DNA of 64,000 nucleotides from Pyricularia pennisetigena (lineage: Eukaryota > Ascomycota > Sordariomycetes > Magnaporthales > Pyriculariaceae). Location of the stretch: positions 2,579,616 through 2,643,615 of the forward strand of contig NC_043740.1 in assembly GCF_004337985.1 (NCBI RefSeq). Direction: 5' to 3'. Below are positions 47,906-61,172 of this stretch, piece after piece. The translations under genes were made by a program, and so were the position numbers. Positions within the stretch are counted from its first letter, which is position 1. Each line of letters begins with the position of its first letter. The notes under the pieces were generated by a model that made no database searches, was not told the DNA's origin, and saw nothing but the letters and a program-made list of their open reading frames with translations.

Positions 47906-50900
47906 GACTGAGTTTGGGCTGTGATTTGTTGTCCCACAGAAGTTTAGACGATACAAAAAGCCGAGGTCTGATTGTTTTCTGGCAGGCTGCGAACAGGCAG
48001 TCAGTTGTCTGTTAGATAGATGCAGCGGCCGAACTTGCTTTTTCTTTTTTTGCGGAGGGGTAGGTAGGTTTGGGACCGCCACCACACTGGTTCTCTACAG
48101 AAGTACGAAGAAGAAGCGAAGTAACCGAGTAATCGACCAACGGGATTGAGTCGCCCGGCTCATCCGGGGATACGCTCTTTTTTTTCTTTTTTTTTTTTTC
48201 TTTTTTTTGTTGTTTTTTTTTTCTTCTTCTTTGTCTGAGTTGGTCTGTGCTCAGATTGATCTGCTCGCATCAACAGGGCAATATAATATAATAAATAAAC
48301 TCTCGCTTTTGTTAGCCAGAGATCCCTCGACTGAGCTAACCACCCATGAAAAATCTGTCACAGCTGAACATGTAGATGGTGCGGCACAAGTGACTATGTA
48401 AGATGATTGGAGATTGTCCTATCGGCCTGTCCTACCGACTTGGCGCAATGGTTCACTGTCGAATTGTGTGTCGCAGTAACGTTATAGACCAAGGTTGTAG
48501 GTAAGAAAGCTAGATATTTTGCCGTTCCCAAACACGATTCCTTGCCAGTGGACCTGTCGGAAAACTGACTACAAGTTTCGTTGGACTGCTCGCCGTCGCT
48601 GATGCTGCTGCTGCTTGACGCGTCACAGTCTTGACAGATGATTGTCGGATGGGTTTCCGGGGACGTCAAAAAAAGTCAGTGTCGTGTTCGTGAGCTGTTT
48701 TGGCTGCAGTAAAGACTGGCGAGATATGTACGCTACGTAGGAATTGACACTACTTCCACTGTAGGTTGTGTAGGTCCTGTCCTGTAGGTAGGGAGTATGG
48801 ATTGGGTTTTCTTGGCGTGTCTGACTCCGCTTTTCCCTCACGAGGCCAGTTTTCTTTCCCAAACGGGCACACTGTTTTTTTGACATGGGCGTCTGCACTG
48901 TGTTTGTTTGCTGTGACGCCCGTCGAATGCTTGAATCTCTGCAGATCTGCCGTGCGGCAAAGAAGAGGGACAAGAGGGAAAAAAAAAAAGAATAGTGAAA
49001 CTTGACTGGCCGTCAACTGACTCTTACTCTGCATTTTGCACATGTGCTCGCGGTACTTCGCTCGCTGCTTGTTTTGCTGCAAATGCAAAAACGCTGGCCG
49101 GGCCGGGATGCTCTCAATAAGCAACATGCGCCCACATCGGGTAGTGGAGCCTGTGCCACGAGTAAACGCAAGTAACAGGCCCTGCCATGAGATCACGTGA
49201 GATATTTCTCAACTACTTGCCACTACCACTACTGTAAGTAAATCTGTCAGCCAGCCCGAACCCAGTGCAACGACTCCACTTTCAACTACAATCCAATGCG
49301 GCCTTCGTTTGAATCTCTACTTCAATCTAAACCACGACTAAACCACTGTACCTTAAACACTCTCTGATACGAAGCCGCTCTCATCGATGTCGGCAGATTT
49401 CCGGCCGTACGTAAACATAGAAAAGTAATCAACACCCCGTTGTTTATCCTCGACAAGATCGTCGATTGCGCCGCTACTGGGAAGCACCCTGGTCGTGCAA
49501 ATTCTACTTACTACCTACCTAGAGTATTTTGAACTACAACCTTCCAAGAGCCGAAAAGCTTGGATGATGGGCGTGTATGCATCAACACTATCAGGCTTTT
49601 TTTTTTTTTTTGATTCTCAACCCAACCTTCCCAAGCACTTGCCAGCTACCACGTCCCCGGCGTGCACTGTTAATTGCTCAAAGCACAGCAAGCAACATCA
49701 GCTCAAAGCCGTTCGTTTCTCTCCCATGTCTTTGTTGGCTTCCCCCGGTAAACATGCTGTCCCTGTCGCGAGTCAAGGGCAATGACTTTGAGAGAGAGCA
49801 CATGAAAGAGGGCGAAGCCGCGAAATGCCTTGTGGTTCAAAACATAGAGAATGAAAGAGAGAAGAGAGAAAAAAAAAAGAAAGAAAAAAAAAAAAAACGC
49901 CTTGAGCTTACTTGTCTTTCCAGGTCAAGGTCAGTCAAGTTCTCTGCGAGTAACGACCCCATCTACTGGGGAGAAGATGCCTTGGTTTTTTTGTCTACTT
50001 TTTTTTTTTTTTTTTTTTTTTACTGTTGTCAGCCCAAAAAAACCAAAACTCCCCCAAACCACAAGGTAGGCAAGTCTTGGCAGTTTAGTGTTTCCCACCC
50101 CCTTTCCCAAGAGACGATAGTCCGAGACATGAGAAGAAAGAAAAGAAGGAAAAAAACCAAAGAAAGAGTAGACGGAAGATTAAGCAGTTGCCATCGCATA
50201 TTCGCCTTGTCTTGTGGAAGTACTTGTCGGTCGGTCTGCCAAAGAAAAAAAAACATGAGAGAAACGATAACACGAACAAAAACATTAAAAAAACCGGCCG
50301 TCAAGTTTTCGTCTTTTGTTGGAAACGGGCCGATGTATTCCAAGGGGGAAAACACGGCAACTGAAAACACTTAGTCCTGCACGTCTTGTTGCTCTTCCAA
50401 CGCTTAAGCTTTTGACTTTTCTTTTTCTGCTTGGTTGGCCGTTTTGTTCCCTAACAAGTACTTTTTCTACTTGGTCAACAAACGGCCATCGGGTTCCGCG
50501 GCGAATATTGTGTATGAAAACGGCAGTTTGATATGTAACCCAACAAAAAAAAAACCCCAACCCCCCCGAGAAACTCTTCCCCCTTGGGAATTGTTTGTTG
50601 GGCAACCTTAAGGCGGCACTCACACGCAACCCCCTTTTTCTCCGGTAAGAAGTCCGCCACACACGTCCGCTCACGTCCACCACCAAGAAATATCCGTTTG
50701 CTCCCTTCGTGACTCGTAGAGATAGAGATAGAGAGAGAGAGAGAGAGAGAAAGAGGAAGAAAATTGAGAGTCCAATACCTGCTTACCCTCCGGAGGTCCC
50801 ACATCTATTATGTGCAGAGAATCTTGTCCCAAGCCAAAGCTGCCTCGGAGATCATCCTACCTTTTCCCCCCAGCCCCCGTTCCCCCCTGGGTAGGTAGTC

Positions 50901-52997
50901 TGATCGGTTGAACAGATATCCAATTCTTGTTTGCCTCGCTATGCCCGGAATACCACGGGGGGTGGCAAGGGCAGATTTGCCGCCTCGTGTCTAGTTTGTT
51001 TTTCTACTTGTCGTTCTCTGTTTGCCTCCTATGAATTGGCTTTTGCCCCCAGCCTCGGATATCGTTGAATTTGCCTCTTTCTCCCTCCCCTTTCTTGGCA
51101 ACTCTTTCTTACCCAGCATGTTGGGCAGTATAAAGTTTCATTTTTTTATTCATTATCTAAAGGGGTGAGAAAGGGCCAAAGAGGGGGTGGGGGCGTGTAT
51201 CATTGATGGAGGTTTTTTCCTCGTATGTAAAAGGGCAAAATTTATCCTTTCACCCCGGGTTCATCAGAAGCGAGGAGCCTTTTTGGTTTCTTCCCATCTC
51301 ATCCGCCGATGTATACTCAGCTGTCGGGATCTTCAGAACCGTCCTGACTCTTTTTCTTCTGCGACTCCCCTCCCCCTCCTTTTTCTTCGTCTCCTTCATC
51401 AAAACCAGGCTTTCCCTCTTTTACCGTCCGATGATTTGCCGCAGTAGGATTTTCGTCAAAAAGTGCCGGGCTTCCCTGTCGATGACCTACTTCATGGTCA
51501 TTCCCGAGGGGAGGGGAAAACGGGGGACGTTGGGTTCTTTGCTCATCACTATTCAACATTGGATTTTTTGTCCCGCCCCTCCCCCCTCTTCTTTACTCAT
51601 TTCGACTCGTTCCGTCTGCCTGCCTTCCTGGGTATCTTTTGAGCCCAAACCTTGTGAGTTAGGGTTCCCCCGGTGGTTTGGTCATTCGTTGCTCTGTGTG
51701 CTTCCGATAGCATTTCACCTACATTCTGTCTCTCACTCTCACTCACTTTTCTCCCCATTGTGCCTCCCATTGAGCACGTGCACACGCCATACTGCATCTT
51801 GTGATGACCGGGATGGGCTTTCTATCGAAAAAAAAGAGAAAGTGACCGGAGATATAACGGTCATTCGTTTACGTAAAAAAGGTTAAAAGGAAAGACACAA
51901 GAAAGAAAAGAAAAGAAGGTTTTGCATGGGATCTCCTTGATTGCAAAACCCAAGATTCGACGGCTCGATCGGATCACTTTTGGCCCACGAGCTTGGGTTG
52001 CTCTCGGAAATCTCCGGGAACAGACCCAGGTTATTGTATGTTTCTTTAAACTCGCGGAAGTTTATGACCCAAAGTCCATTGTGGAAAAAAAAAAAACAAA
52101 CGCCCCAGAGAGAGTATATAGTAGTAGTATTAATAATTTCCTGATTGGTGGCAGCTCTCCACTGTGTGCACCGGCAGATATGATATACTGTGCTTATACC
52201 AACAAACATCAGGTACCTAGGTAGAGGAGTAGGGGTGCGATAGCGAATCATGAAAGCCAGGAAAAGCACGTCATCGAGGTCTTGCAAAGCTACGGCAGTT
52301 GTATCGGTGATGCCATTTTGACAAAAACTGTTTTGTGATTCAAGAGAAAGCCTTGAAGTGCGGGCTAAACCCTGTGACAAGCAAAGGGAGGAAGGAGGAA
52401 AACACGCAACGGCCTGCTTCGTGACCAGAAAAAAAAAGTAGAACAGGATAAAAAAAGCCCATCGCTTCAAGGAACAAAGACAAGAAGCGACCACAAAACA
52501 AAAAAAGCAAAACAAATAACTCTTGATTTTGTCTTCGGGTCAGCTTTTGTGTTGAAGGATGTGAACCCTTCGACTGAAACCCAACTGTGCTCTGGGATGC
52601 TTTTCTGAGGATAGAAAAGAAAAATATCCGAGAAATTTTGGTTTTCGACATCTAGCAAAACGCCCACAAAAGATAGAAAAGATAATTCCATAGTCCAACG
52701 CAAAAAGAAGAGATCCCATCATGATAGCGAACGGAGGTATTTTAAAGCACAGATGTACATGGCTCGAGACAAACAAGAAACAGGTAAAAACATCGTGGCT
52801 ATGGAGCCTCAGAGATGAAAACAACGAATATAGAAAAAGAAAATGGCAGAAAAAAATTGTACATGAAGAAAATATCTACAGTTAGAGAAAAAAGAGTAAC
52901 TCTGTCTCTGGCACTTGTTGGAAAGATTTGAACGGTACTGTGAAGCCCATTCAGAGACAGACTTTGGAGAGCATGCTCTAATGACAAGAAACAAGCT
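47906..52997. other. Gene-free region of about 5 kb
   Basis: Low-complexity A and T tracts (48181-48222, 49869-49897, 49999-50021) and (GA)10 at 50731-50751. TAGGTA/TACCTA motifs lie at 49508-49523 and 52211-52224. Open frames of up to about 265 codons are built from A-, T- or CT-rich sequence and show no protein pattern. No gene is called. Confidence 0.55.
50731..50751. repeat. (GA)10 microsatellite
   Basis: About ten GA units preceded by imperfect GATAGA units. Confidence 0.9.
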
Positions 52998-55946
52998 TCA
53001 CCGGTGAGTTGTGGCGTAGTCGTACCTTCCACCGCTGCTAGGAGGCCGGTGAGGGTCGTATGACTGCGAGGTCTCGTGCTCGCTTCCGCTTCCACTACGG
53101 ATGGCAGGCGTCATCTGAGGCGTGTTCAGTCCGCTGTTGCGCCCGACGGTTCCCATCTGGTTGTGAGGCATCGAAGATCGTCGCTGGTGTGAAGCGCCCA
53201 GGCTCGGGTCCAAAGCCGAGTTGTTTGTCGCAAACTGGGGCACCGCGCCGGGGTTGGTAAACTGGTAGGTAGGTGTCATGTTGAGACTGGAATTCGGCCA
53301 GGGCGCACTTACGTGCCGCTGATGCGTGCGTGCAGGGCTTTGCCCGTTCATACGGCCGGACTGATTGAAAGTGTTGTCGGTGCTTGCCTGGTTGTAGTTA
53401 CCCCACGCATCACCGTACAGGTTGCTGGTTCGTGGCTGTGCGCTTGCCTGCGGGACTGTGCTGCTTCCATAAGGGGAGCCGCTGTAGAAGGACTGCTGAT
53501 TCGTGGGCTGGCTGTAAGATGTTCCGTAACCGTATGACATGGTGCTGCTCGCGGTAGATGAGCCCGAGCCCAGCTGAGGATAAGCCGACTGCATGGTTCC
53601 ACTGCCGTACTGGTTGTTGGGCAACCGATTCGAGGATGTGTCCCAAGAAGCCGAAGGGGTCAAGCTGGTTGGGGTGGGAAAGCCGGGTGAAGGACGCTGC
53701 ATCGACATGCCATATCCGTAGCCACCGGTGCTCAGGTTTTGCGAGTGCGAAGCAGTGCCAAGAGATCCCCCGAATGCGCTGGGGTCATTGGATGATCGAA
53801 TAGGAAGCGTCGTGGTCGGCTGTTGACCCCAGGGGTTTCGCACCTGACCATACTCAGTACCGCGCTGGCGCTTGCTGGGATTATCCCAGTGAGACATGCC
53901 AACGACATCTTGTAGGTGGTCCAAATGGCTCGCGCCTCGGCTTGACTCGCTGAGGGTAGACCGGTGGCCATACCCATAAGGCGGTAGTCGAGACCGAGAG
54001 GGCGGGACGCGGGAGGGCTGGGGAGGGGCGCGCCTCTGGGGCTTTGTTCGTGGCTTGGGCTCCTCAGCTCTGTCGGAAGTAATGTTGGGAAGGATCTCGA
54101 TGTCGGGAATCAGACGGGTTGTGCCGGCTTCGAGCTCGTCTTTGAGACGACGGGCGATTCCAAGTACTTCGTCTGTGGTGTAGCCATCACCAAGCTTCTC
54201 GATTAGCCACTGTGGAGGAGCTTGGCCCTGCTGCGTGGCAAAGTCCGAGTTCCTCGACGCCGAGCCGGGCTGGCCTTCGTCGTCTTCTTCGTCCTCATCA
54301 TAGCCTTCGCCATCCACCCGCCTACGCTTCTTGCCAACCTGCGAAAGCTGCTGCTTTGTCTCTCGGCGCTTCTCCTCGCGCTTGCGGAGCTGCAGCCTCC
54401 ACGAAGTGACAACGCCAGAGGAGCGGTTGTGCGCAGCGTTATAGTCGCTCCAGTTTCGGATCTTATTGATTTGGCGGATGACGAGGCCAATCTGTGTAAG
54501 AGAGTAGTCTGGACCGGCACGGTAGCGGCTGCGTTGGTAGTGTTTCCGGCAGTAGTGAACCCAGGCATTGTCGGGAATCTGTCTTGTGCAGAGCTTATTG
54601 CGACCAAAGATATGAGAGACGGCCTTTCTTAGCTGCGAGCCGGTATCACACGGCCTTACACCAAACAGGCACCTGGGAGTTGATTCCTCATCGTAGTCTG
54701 AAGCTGCTCCCGGATCCTCGGCATCACGGTCTTCTTCGGGTCCCTCGACAGTTGGGTTTTCCCAGGGCTGTGTGGCGGGCACGGTTGAGGCCGTTGTAGG
54801 AACCGTCTGGTCGCTCCTGGTGGCTGAGCTGGCTGTCTCTTCACCGTAACCGTCCTCGTCCGAAGGGCTTGAGACTCGGCGTGGCTGATCGAACATGTTA
54901 AAGGACTGGTTGTATGACATTGACGGCGAGTAGGTAGGAGGTTCAACGATGGGTGCTGCGAAGCCTCCAGACGGTTGATACCTCGCCCGGACAGCTGGGA
55001 AGTCGGGCGCCGAGGCCGACCTCTTGTGACCCGGCTGGTAGCCGTAAGCCAGCGTGTCGCTGGTTCTTCTGTCGATGGCATCCATGAGTTAGCAGTGACT
55101 TGGATGTGTGTGAACAAAGGAATAATTCAGTCCATAATAATCGAGAAGATGACTGGGGGATGGGGGAATGAGGTTGAGGTAGACAAGCACCAAGACTGTG
55201 CGGAGGTGCGCGATAAACGTTTCAAAGCACGGCTATGCACCATGACCAGGTGCATATACACGGGCGAGGCAAACGGGGTCAGAGCGCGGTGAAGGTTTGG
55301 GTGAAGCGGTTGTGCATTACATGAAGCAATGTTCCTGCGCCGGCATCTGCGCACCTGACTCTGTCTCTCTCTCTCTCTCTCTTTCTGTGTGTGTTTCTCT
55401 CAAAGCTTTGCCGACCGACTTTGATGACGATGCTTCGAGGCAGAACGATATGCAGTGGAACTAACCACAGATCAGGCTGACTTTGTTCCAGCACGGCAAA
55501 CAAGCAGAAACCTTGGGGAAAGAAGGCTCGCTCGGCATTGCGATTCAAGAGCCCGCTCTTTTCGGAAGAGGGAAACTGAGGAAGTGCAGAAATATCAAGT
55601 GCGAGATGAAGGCTGATGCAAAACGGACAATTACAACCTGGTTGCTCATGACCAACAAACTGATCCAGATTTGATGATATTGTAGGTCATGACCAGTCGA
55701 CTTCTGGGAGAGACGGGTGATGGGAAAGTAACATCTCGAGATGGGTATTTGACAAACGCTGTAGTGCAGCCACCATGGTGATGCTTCCAATTTGCACAGG
55801 CAGTGACTAACTGTCTGATTCTCTGCGCACGGAAAGCTTGAGGTGGCATCTTTCATCCCGAGGTTTTGAGGTGGAAACTAGGGGGTCCACGTGACGCCTG
55901 TGAATAGTAGTGGTGTCCTGGTCGTGTGATTCTGGTGTGGTGAAGA

Positions 55947-55978
<32 letters not shown>

Positions 55979-56821
55979 AAGTTGGGCCACTCACCTCCCC
56001 AAGTCCATCACCGGTTCTCGCACATTTGTTGGGTTGCTGTTAAACAGTATCGCGTCCGACGGTGACTGGGCGCGGTGTGATCTCGGCTGATCTGACTTCA
56101 GGCCATTGTCACTCTCGCTGGAATGAGCCATCACTGCCGAGTTCTGAAGCTCCATAGAAGTGCTGTTCAACGTGAAGGGAGACAACGGCTGCAATGCTGG
56201 GTCGACCAAAGGGTCCGAGTCGTTTCCCATCATTACTCGCGAGCTGGGATCGTCGTGAATGGCAGTTGCGTTGCTGTTGCTACTGCTATTCCTGTCGTTC
56301 TCATCGGACATCTTGGCCTCGAGTGATGAAAACTCATTGATGAGATGGTTCATCGGTTGGAACTCGCTGACGGTTGACAGAGATGATATCCTAGAGTGTG
56401 ATCCCGAGTTGTTGGAAGAAGCCGTTGTGTAGGAGGATGCTAAACTGCTGTGGCTATCGGAAAATTTGTGCTTTGAGAGCGAGAGGGGACTGCTGGGCTC
56501 CATGTGGTGATGTTCTTGCGTCGGAGACTCGCCGTACAATACTGGCTTGGTCGCCAGCTGTGTCCGGATCAGCTTAGTATCCAGCGTTAGCGGCAGGGAA
56601 TAGCCACCGGCATCCCATGGTGTTCTGCTCCTGTTGGGCGTGCGGGATTCGCTATTACCGCGTGAGGCCTCCTTCTCAGAGTGAGGAGTGATAACTCCAG
56701 TTGAAGGGTCCGTGGTGTTCGTGATGATTGATGGTGTTGGCGTCATATTTAATGGGTCTTGTTGTTGTTGTGTCATTCTGCCCGCAGCACCTGCTGGTAT
56801 TAACAGCGAGGTCACGTCCAT
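52998..56821 (-). CDS. Large nuclear-type protein with Cys/His-rich conserved core, joined across a long intron
   Basis: Reconstructed from two minus-strand exons, 56821-55995 and 55068-52998, as 965 residues. Donor GTGAGT, branch GCTAACTC and acceptor CGACAG join phase 2 to phase 2, turning LGR|RTSDTLAYGY into one frame; the intron is 926 bases. Exon 1 is Ser/Thr/Pro-rich with TPWDAGGYSLPL (67-78), HKFSDSHSSL (118-127) and SRISSLSTVSEFQP. Exon 2 opens with GHKRSASAPDFP. A conserved-looking core lies at about 409-510: Cys409, Cys416, His428, Cys436, His447, Cys449, His452, including FGRNKLCTRQIP and WVHYCRKHYQRSRYR. Then come a basic GKKRRRV signal, a helical WLIEKLGDGYTTDEVL, IPDIEILPNIT (596-606), and a 320-residue Gln/Ser/Tyr/Gly-rich tail. 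The layout recalls fungal proteins sometimes annotated ORP1-like; that is from memory and weak. DNA or RNA regulation is inference. The start could be ATG 57043 instead; 56821 was chosen because MDVTSLL begins the pattern-rich part. Confidence 0.8.
55069..55994 (-). other. Proposed 926-base intron of the nuclear-type protein gene
   Basis: GT donor at 55994, AG at 55070-55069, GCTAAC branch about 25 bases before the AG. It contains (CT)9-10 at 55364-55382 and a T18A12 tract at 55947-55976 close to the donor. No open frame inside looks coding. Confidence 0.7.
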
Positions 56822-59800
56822 TTTGTCTTGAGAGGGCTGAGGGACGTCGCCTGAAAGATGGGACGAGCTGGAACACAGGAGTGCCAGCTTTCCCTTGCTC
56901 CCACGACGTGAAATCAAAAGAGCAGGTTCACGAAAGAAAGAAGAAAAAATGTTGTCAATGTTGATATCCCCAGGAGATCTGCCTTGCACTTGGTTGCGCT
57001 CAGCGTCTTTGACTGGCGCGAGTAATCCAGCAGCGGATGTCACAAATCCTCACAGAGGACAGTTTTGGGTTGCAGACTTTGCAATGGTGACGGCAAGTTG
57101 ATCAGGAACGATGCACTCTCCTTGTTTGCAAGGTGTGATACTGTATTCCTGAGAAGGTCGTCGATGGAGAGTATGCGGATATACTCATTCAGAGCCGGCG
57201 TCGATAAGGTTGGTGAAGAAAAAAGAAATAGACAAAAAGGGACTTTTTTCCTGCGCGACTATATCTGCCAGTCGGTGTGGAATAGTCTCATCCGTTGTGT
57301 TGGGAGGATCTGCCTTGGCTTCCGCATGGGCGTCGCAGAGACGAAGATGCTCAAAATGGAGAGGGTTGTAGGGGAGGCTGCTGTTGCGGGAGATCCCAGA
57401 CTTATGTGTGACACGCGTCTACAAGCCCTAAGCCCAATAATCAACGAACCCAGGCTGATATGATTATCAGACCTGTCGACTGGATCGACGTTTGAGAGTC
57501 GCACTGACAGGCCGAACTGGGATTGAAACACGCGAAACGCTCTGGGGCCGGGAGAGAGAGCCGTTAATAAGTCGTCTTAAGTGGACGGGTTGGCAGTGGA
57601 GGAGGTGGGCGCGTACCTCTCTGAGGGTTTGGTGATTTGCGAACCGTTGGAACCAAAAAGCCAACGGGGTGGAACAAATTAATAATGATATGTGGTGAAA
57701 AAAAAAAATACGATCGACTCGTGTGATGAAGCGTAAGTTGAAAAAAGAAGAAGAAGAGATGGGGATGTACGTCTGGGGTGACTTATTTCCAGCTCGTCCC
57801 GTCCTTGTTCTTGAATCGTCTTTGAAGAGGCGAGGGGGGAGGGGCAAAAAGATTGGACTATGTAGGGAAGCTCGAAAAAGTAAACGTCTCAAAACGGAAT
57901 ATGGATCGACTCCAGGTCGGTATCGGCACAGTTTAAACCCAGTTGTTCGAGGGTCGGAAGGCTGCCCCTTGTGGCGTTCTGGGATGTTAGTGAAAATCTT
58001 CCGGGCTATCACAAGGTAGCCGGTGCTGGGTCAAGAGGAGGAGGGTCGCAATGTGGTTCTCCTCGCCTGGAGGGCAGACTAGACTGGGATAGAGCGAGGT
58101 CCAAAGTAGAAACGAAAAGTTAAGACGGGTAGTATGGAGGAAACAAGAGTTGAGAAGTTTGACAGGGCCAAGCAACGTCTCAGGTCAGGAAACTAGAGAT
58201 TCCTGCGGACGAGGATAACAAATAAAAACAAAATAAAAAAAATAAAAACTGTTGGGCGGGGAGGGGACGGACATGTACGCGGACAGGCCAGACAAGATGA
58301 GAGAGAGGCCAGGAGGAGCGAGATACCATATGGATGCAAGGCACTCGATCTATTTTCACGCCTGCAGTGGGAATAACATGGAGGCAGGTAGGTGCAAATT
58401 TACCGCAAGGATACTGTCCGGAGCCACGGTGCCTGGGATCCCATGTAGTGACCCATCAACAAGCATCTCATGTTTTGAAAGCCCCGGCGATTAGGAGATG
58501 TGGAGGAAAGGGGGCCTTGTCAAGGACAGGCAAGCAGTGGTAACCAAAAGCACGTCCAGAGTGCCGAAGCACAGGAATTCGGGTACGTGCCAGTCCGTCC
58601 ACTTTGAGAGGAGCCAGGTACAAGCAGTGGAGAAAATAGAAAACCCAAAAGGACGTGATAGCTTCGTAGAGGGGGGTGTGGGCAGTGTAGTACGTGCAGT
58701 ACAAAACGAGAGTTGATGGGGGTGTTGGTGGTGGTGGTGGTCATGATGGCAGTGTGTATTCTGTTGATGGTGGGAAGGAAAACTTAAAATCGCACATACC
58801 TGGGCAGTGAAGTATTATGGAGAAAAAGGAGCACAAAAAAAAGAGAAAAAAAAGAAGAAAAAGAGTTTACAAAACTATATCGTGGTTACACCGGACAAGA
58901 TGATGTGCGAGCGCGAACACGGTGAAAGACAAACTAGCATGTTTGTTTACTGAGCTGAGCTTTCGCCAGAAAAGAAAGGCATGAAACCTTCAGATAAGAA
59001 GCGGAAAAGACTGGTCGAGTACCGGTCAAAAGTAGAAATGGCGACCCTTGAAAAAGGAAAGGACATACAGTACAGGGCAGGACATTCGCATTGAACAGGA
59101 AGTTACTGCTGGTCCATGTTTAAACTTCCCCACAGTATGTGGTTTGGGCACGGGTGGTCCGTCGCACCCCCGATGGCAGCTGTATGAGGAATACCCCCTG
59201 AGCGTCCCGGAGCAGTGACAGGGGTGCGTGCCACAAGGACAAGGCCCAAATCTGAGCCCGATGGAGGGCTCTACAAGTGATTACTTTGTAGGGGAAGTGA
59301 GCGTAAGCCACAAAAGCCGGGCAGTATCAACTTCATGAACCTATTTGACAGTTGGTAGATGAATTTGCTAGCAGGAGCCAACATGATTGACTTTTTTTTT
59401 TTTACTTTGTTTCCTTGCCGGTGCCTTATCCGGGCCGCCGCGCCTGGCGAGCATACTGGGGTAAAGACTTCTCCATGCGAGTGGATCTGACCCTTTTTTC
59501 AGGAGAAATTCCATCTCAAGCCATACAATATTAAAAGACGATGATATTATATGGTCAAAAATAGGAGAAGGGAAAAAGGAAGAAGAGAGGTGATGAAAAT
59601 TCTGATTCTGTATGTTCAAGTTACCTAACGTTTTAGAAGATATCCTTGCGCGTCAGATTTTGTCGGCCGTAGATCGCGACGTCAGGGCTAGTCGTCTGAA
59701 CCGAATATGATCTCCCCAGGGGTATGAGTCCGGACCGACAAGGGTTTTGGCTGTGCCAAATCGCCGCGCATGTCGTAGCGAGAGCGACGTGCTCCGTACA

Positions 59801-61120
59801 TCTGGCGACCTGGTAGCCTGGTGCAGACAGGCCCCACGGCGCTTGACCTGAATAGGCGTGATTGCTTCAAGGGCAATCAGAAATTATCGCGTCTGTTCCC
59901 AAGTAGGCGAGCATCTGATGGTAAGCGGCGTCATATACGTGCAGTGCCAAGGCGCAGCGCCTGTACAAAATAACCCTGGTCAGATCTCTTCCTTTGTTGA
60001 GCTAGATGCATCTCTGCGTGTCTTTTCGGACAGCGTTTTCGCTCTCTGGTATACCCAAGCATGCCGTTTCTGGTTCAAGGCTCGCCGTTGGTAGGAAACA
60101 GCGATGACAGTGTGCGACAGTAACTGGCCGTACGGTGCGATACAATGCAGAGTTTTTCTCTTTTTTTTTTCTTCTTTTCTTTTCTTGGATATAATCTTTT
60201 TCAATCATTCTAAGAATAGTCGAACCGCTGCTAGCGCAGTTCTTTTCCACCTACCGGTAACATCCGAAGTAAGGCGCCGCTATATTCCAAGAAAGAATGG
60301 GTTTAGCAGTGTACATTGTACACGGCGATTAAATGCAATCCTTGGCAAGGTAGTATTTTAGGTAATGGAGGGCAAAAAAATATCTGTATACTTGTGAGTA
60401 GGAAAGAAAAATTGAGGCGGAGTTGTCCAGGGACGGCTGATCTGCGACGTGAGACCTGGGATTGGAGCTTGAAACCTGTACCTTTTTTTGGGACAGGGCT
60501 CAGTTAGCATCTGCGACCGGACTTGCCGCCCAACCGTATCAGGTACAATGGGACACCGTACGGTATCCGCGAGATTGCAGCAACCATGTATCTGGCGTCG
60601 CTGGGAATTGCACACAGACGTTCGCGTATCCTCACTACGACTGTGATTTATCAAGCTTATGTATGTACATGCAGGGCACTGTACCTCCCCTTTCCTTGCT
60701 CCTCGTTCCCAGTAGGGGTTGACGAGCTGCGAAATAGCAGTTAGCGCAAAAGGTTATGTGCTCTCTCTCTCTCTCTGGTGGGGGTTTAGGAGGTGTCACG
60801 GGCGGGTGCAGGGTTCCCCAAACCAGCCCACCTGGTGATTTATCGTTGGTGTGCTGTGCCTCTGGTGTGGCCGGCACATGCCGAACAGCCAACCATTGTA
60901 GGCTAGTATGACCGTTGAAGAAAAGGATAAAGCAGACACAGGGATGATGATCTGTCTAGAGAAGGGATGAGATGGGACACTTGAAATTGTACTGTATGGA
61001 TGTGCTTGTTTGAATGACTGAGGGTGAGTTACTAACAGCAACCGGGGAAGGACACCGCTGTCTCCTTACAAGAGGGCCATACTGTACATGAAATAGGGAT
61101 AGTGCAAGTATCGATGGCAC

Positions 61121-61172
<52 letters not shown>

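Noticed and set aside
48394..48480. tRNA A-box-like sequence (TGGCGCAATGGTT)
   Set aside because: No B-box, no cloverleaf pairing and no acceptor stem.
49577..50374. 265-codon open frame
   Set aside because: Runs through A, T and GA tracts. Composition-driven and without protein pattern.
52998..55085. Treating the 695-codon frame as a separate gene starting at ATG 55085
   Set aside because: The ATG lies between a good branch site and acceptor, and the phase fits the upstream exon. One gene is the better model, though a short isoform remains possible.
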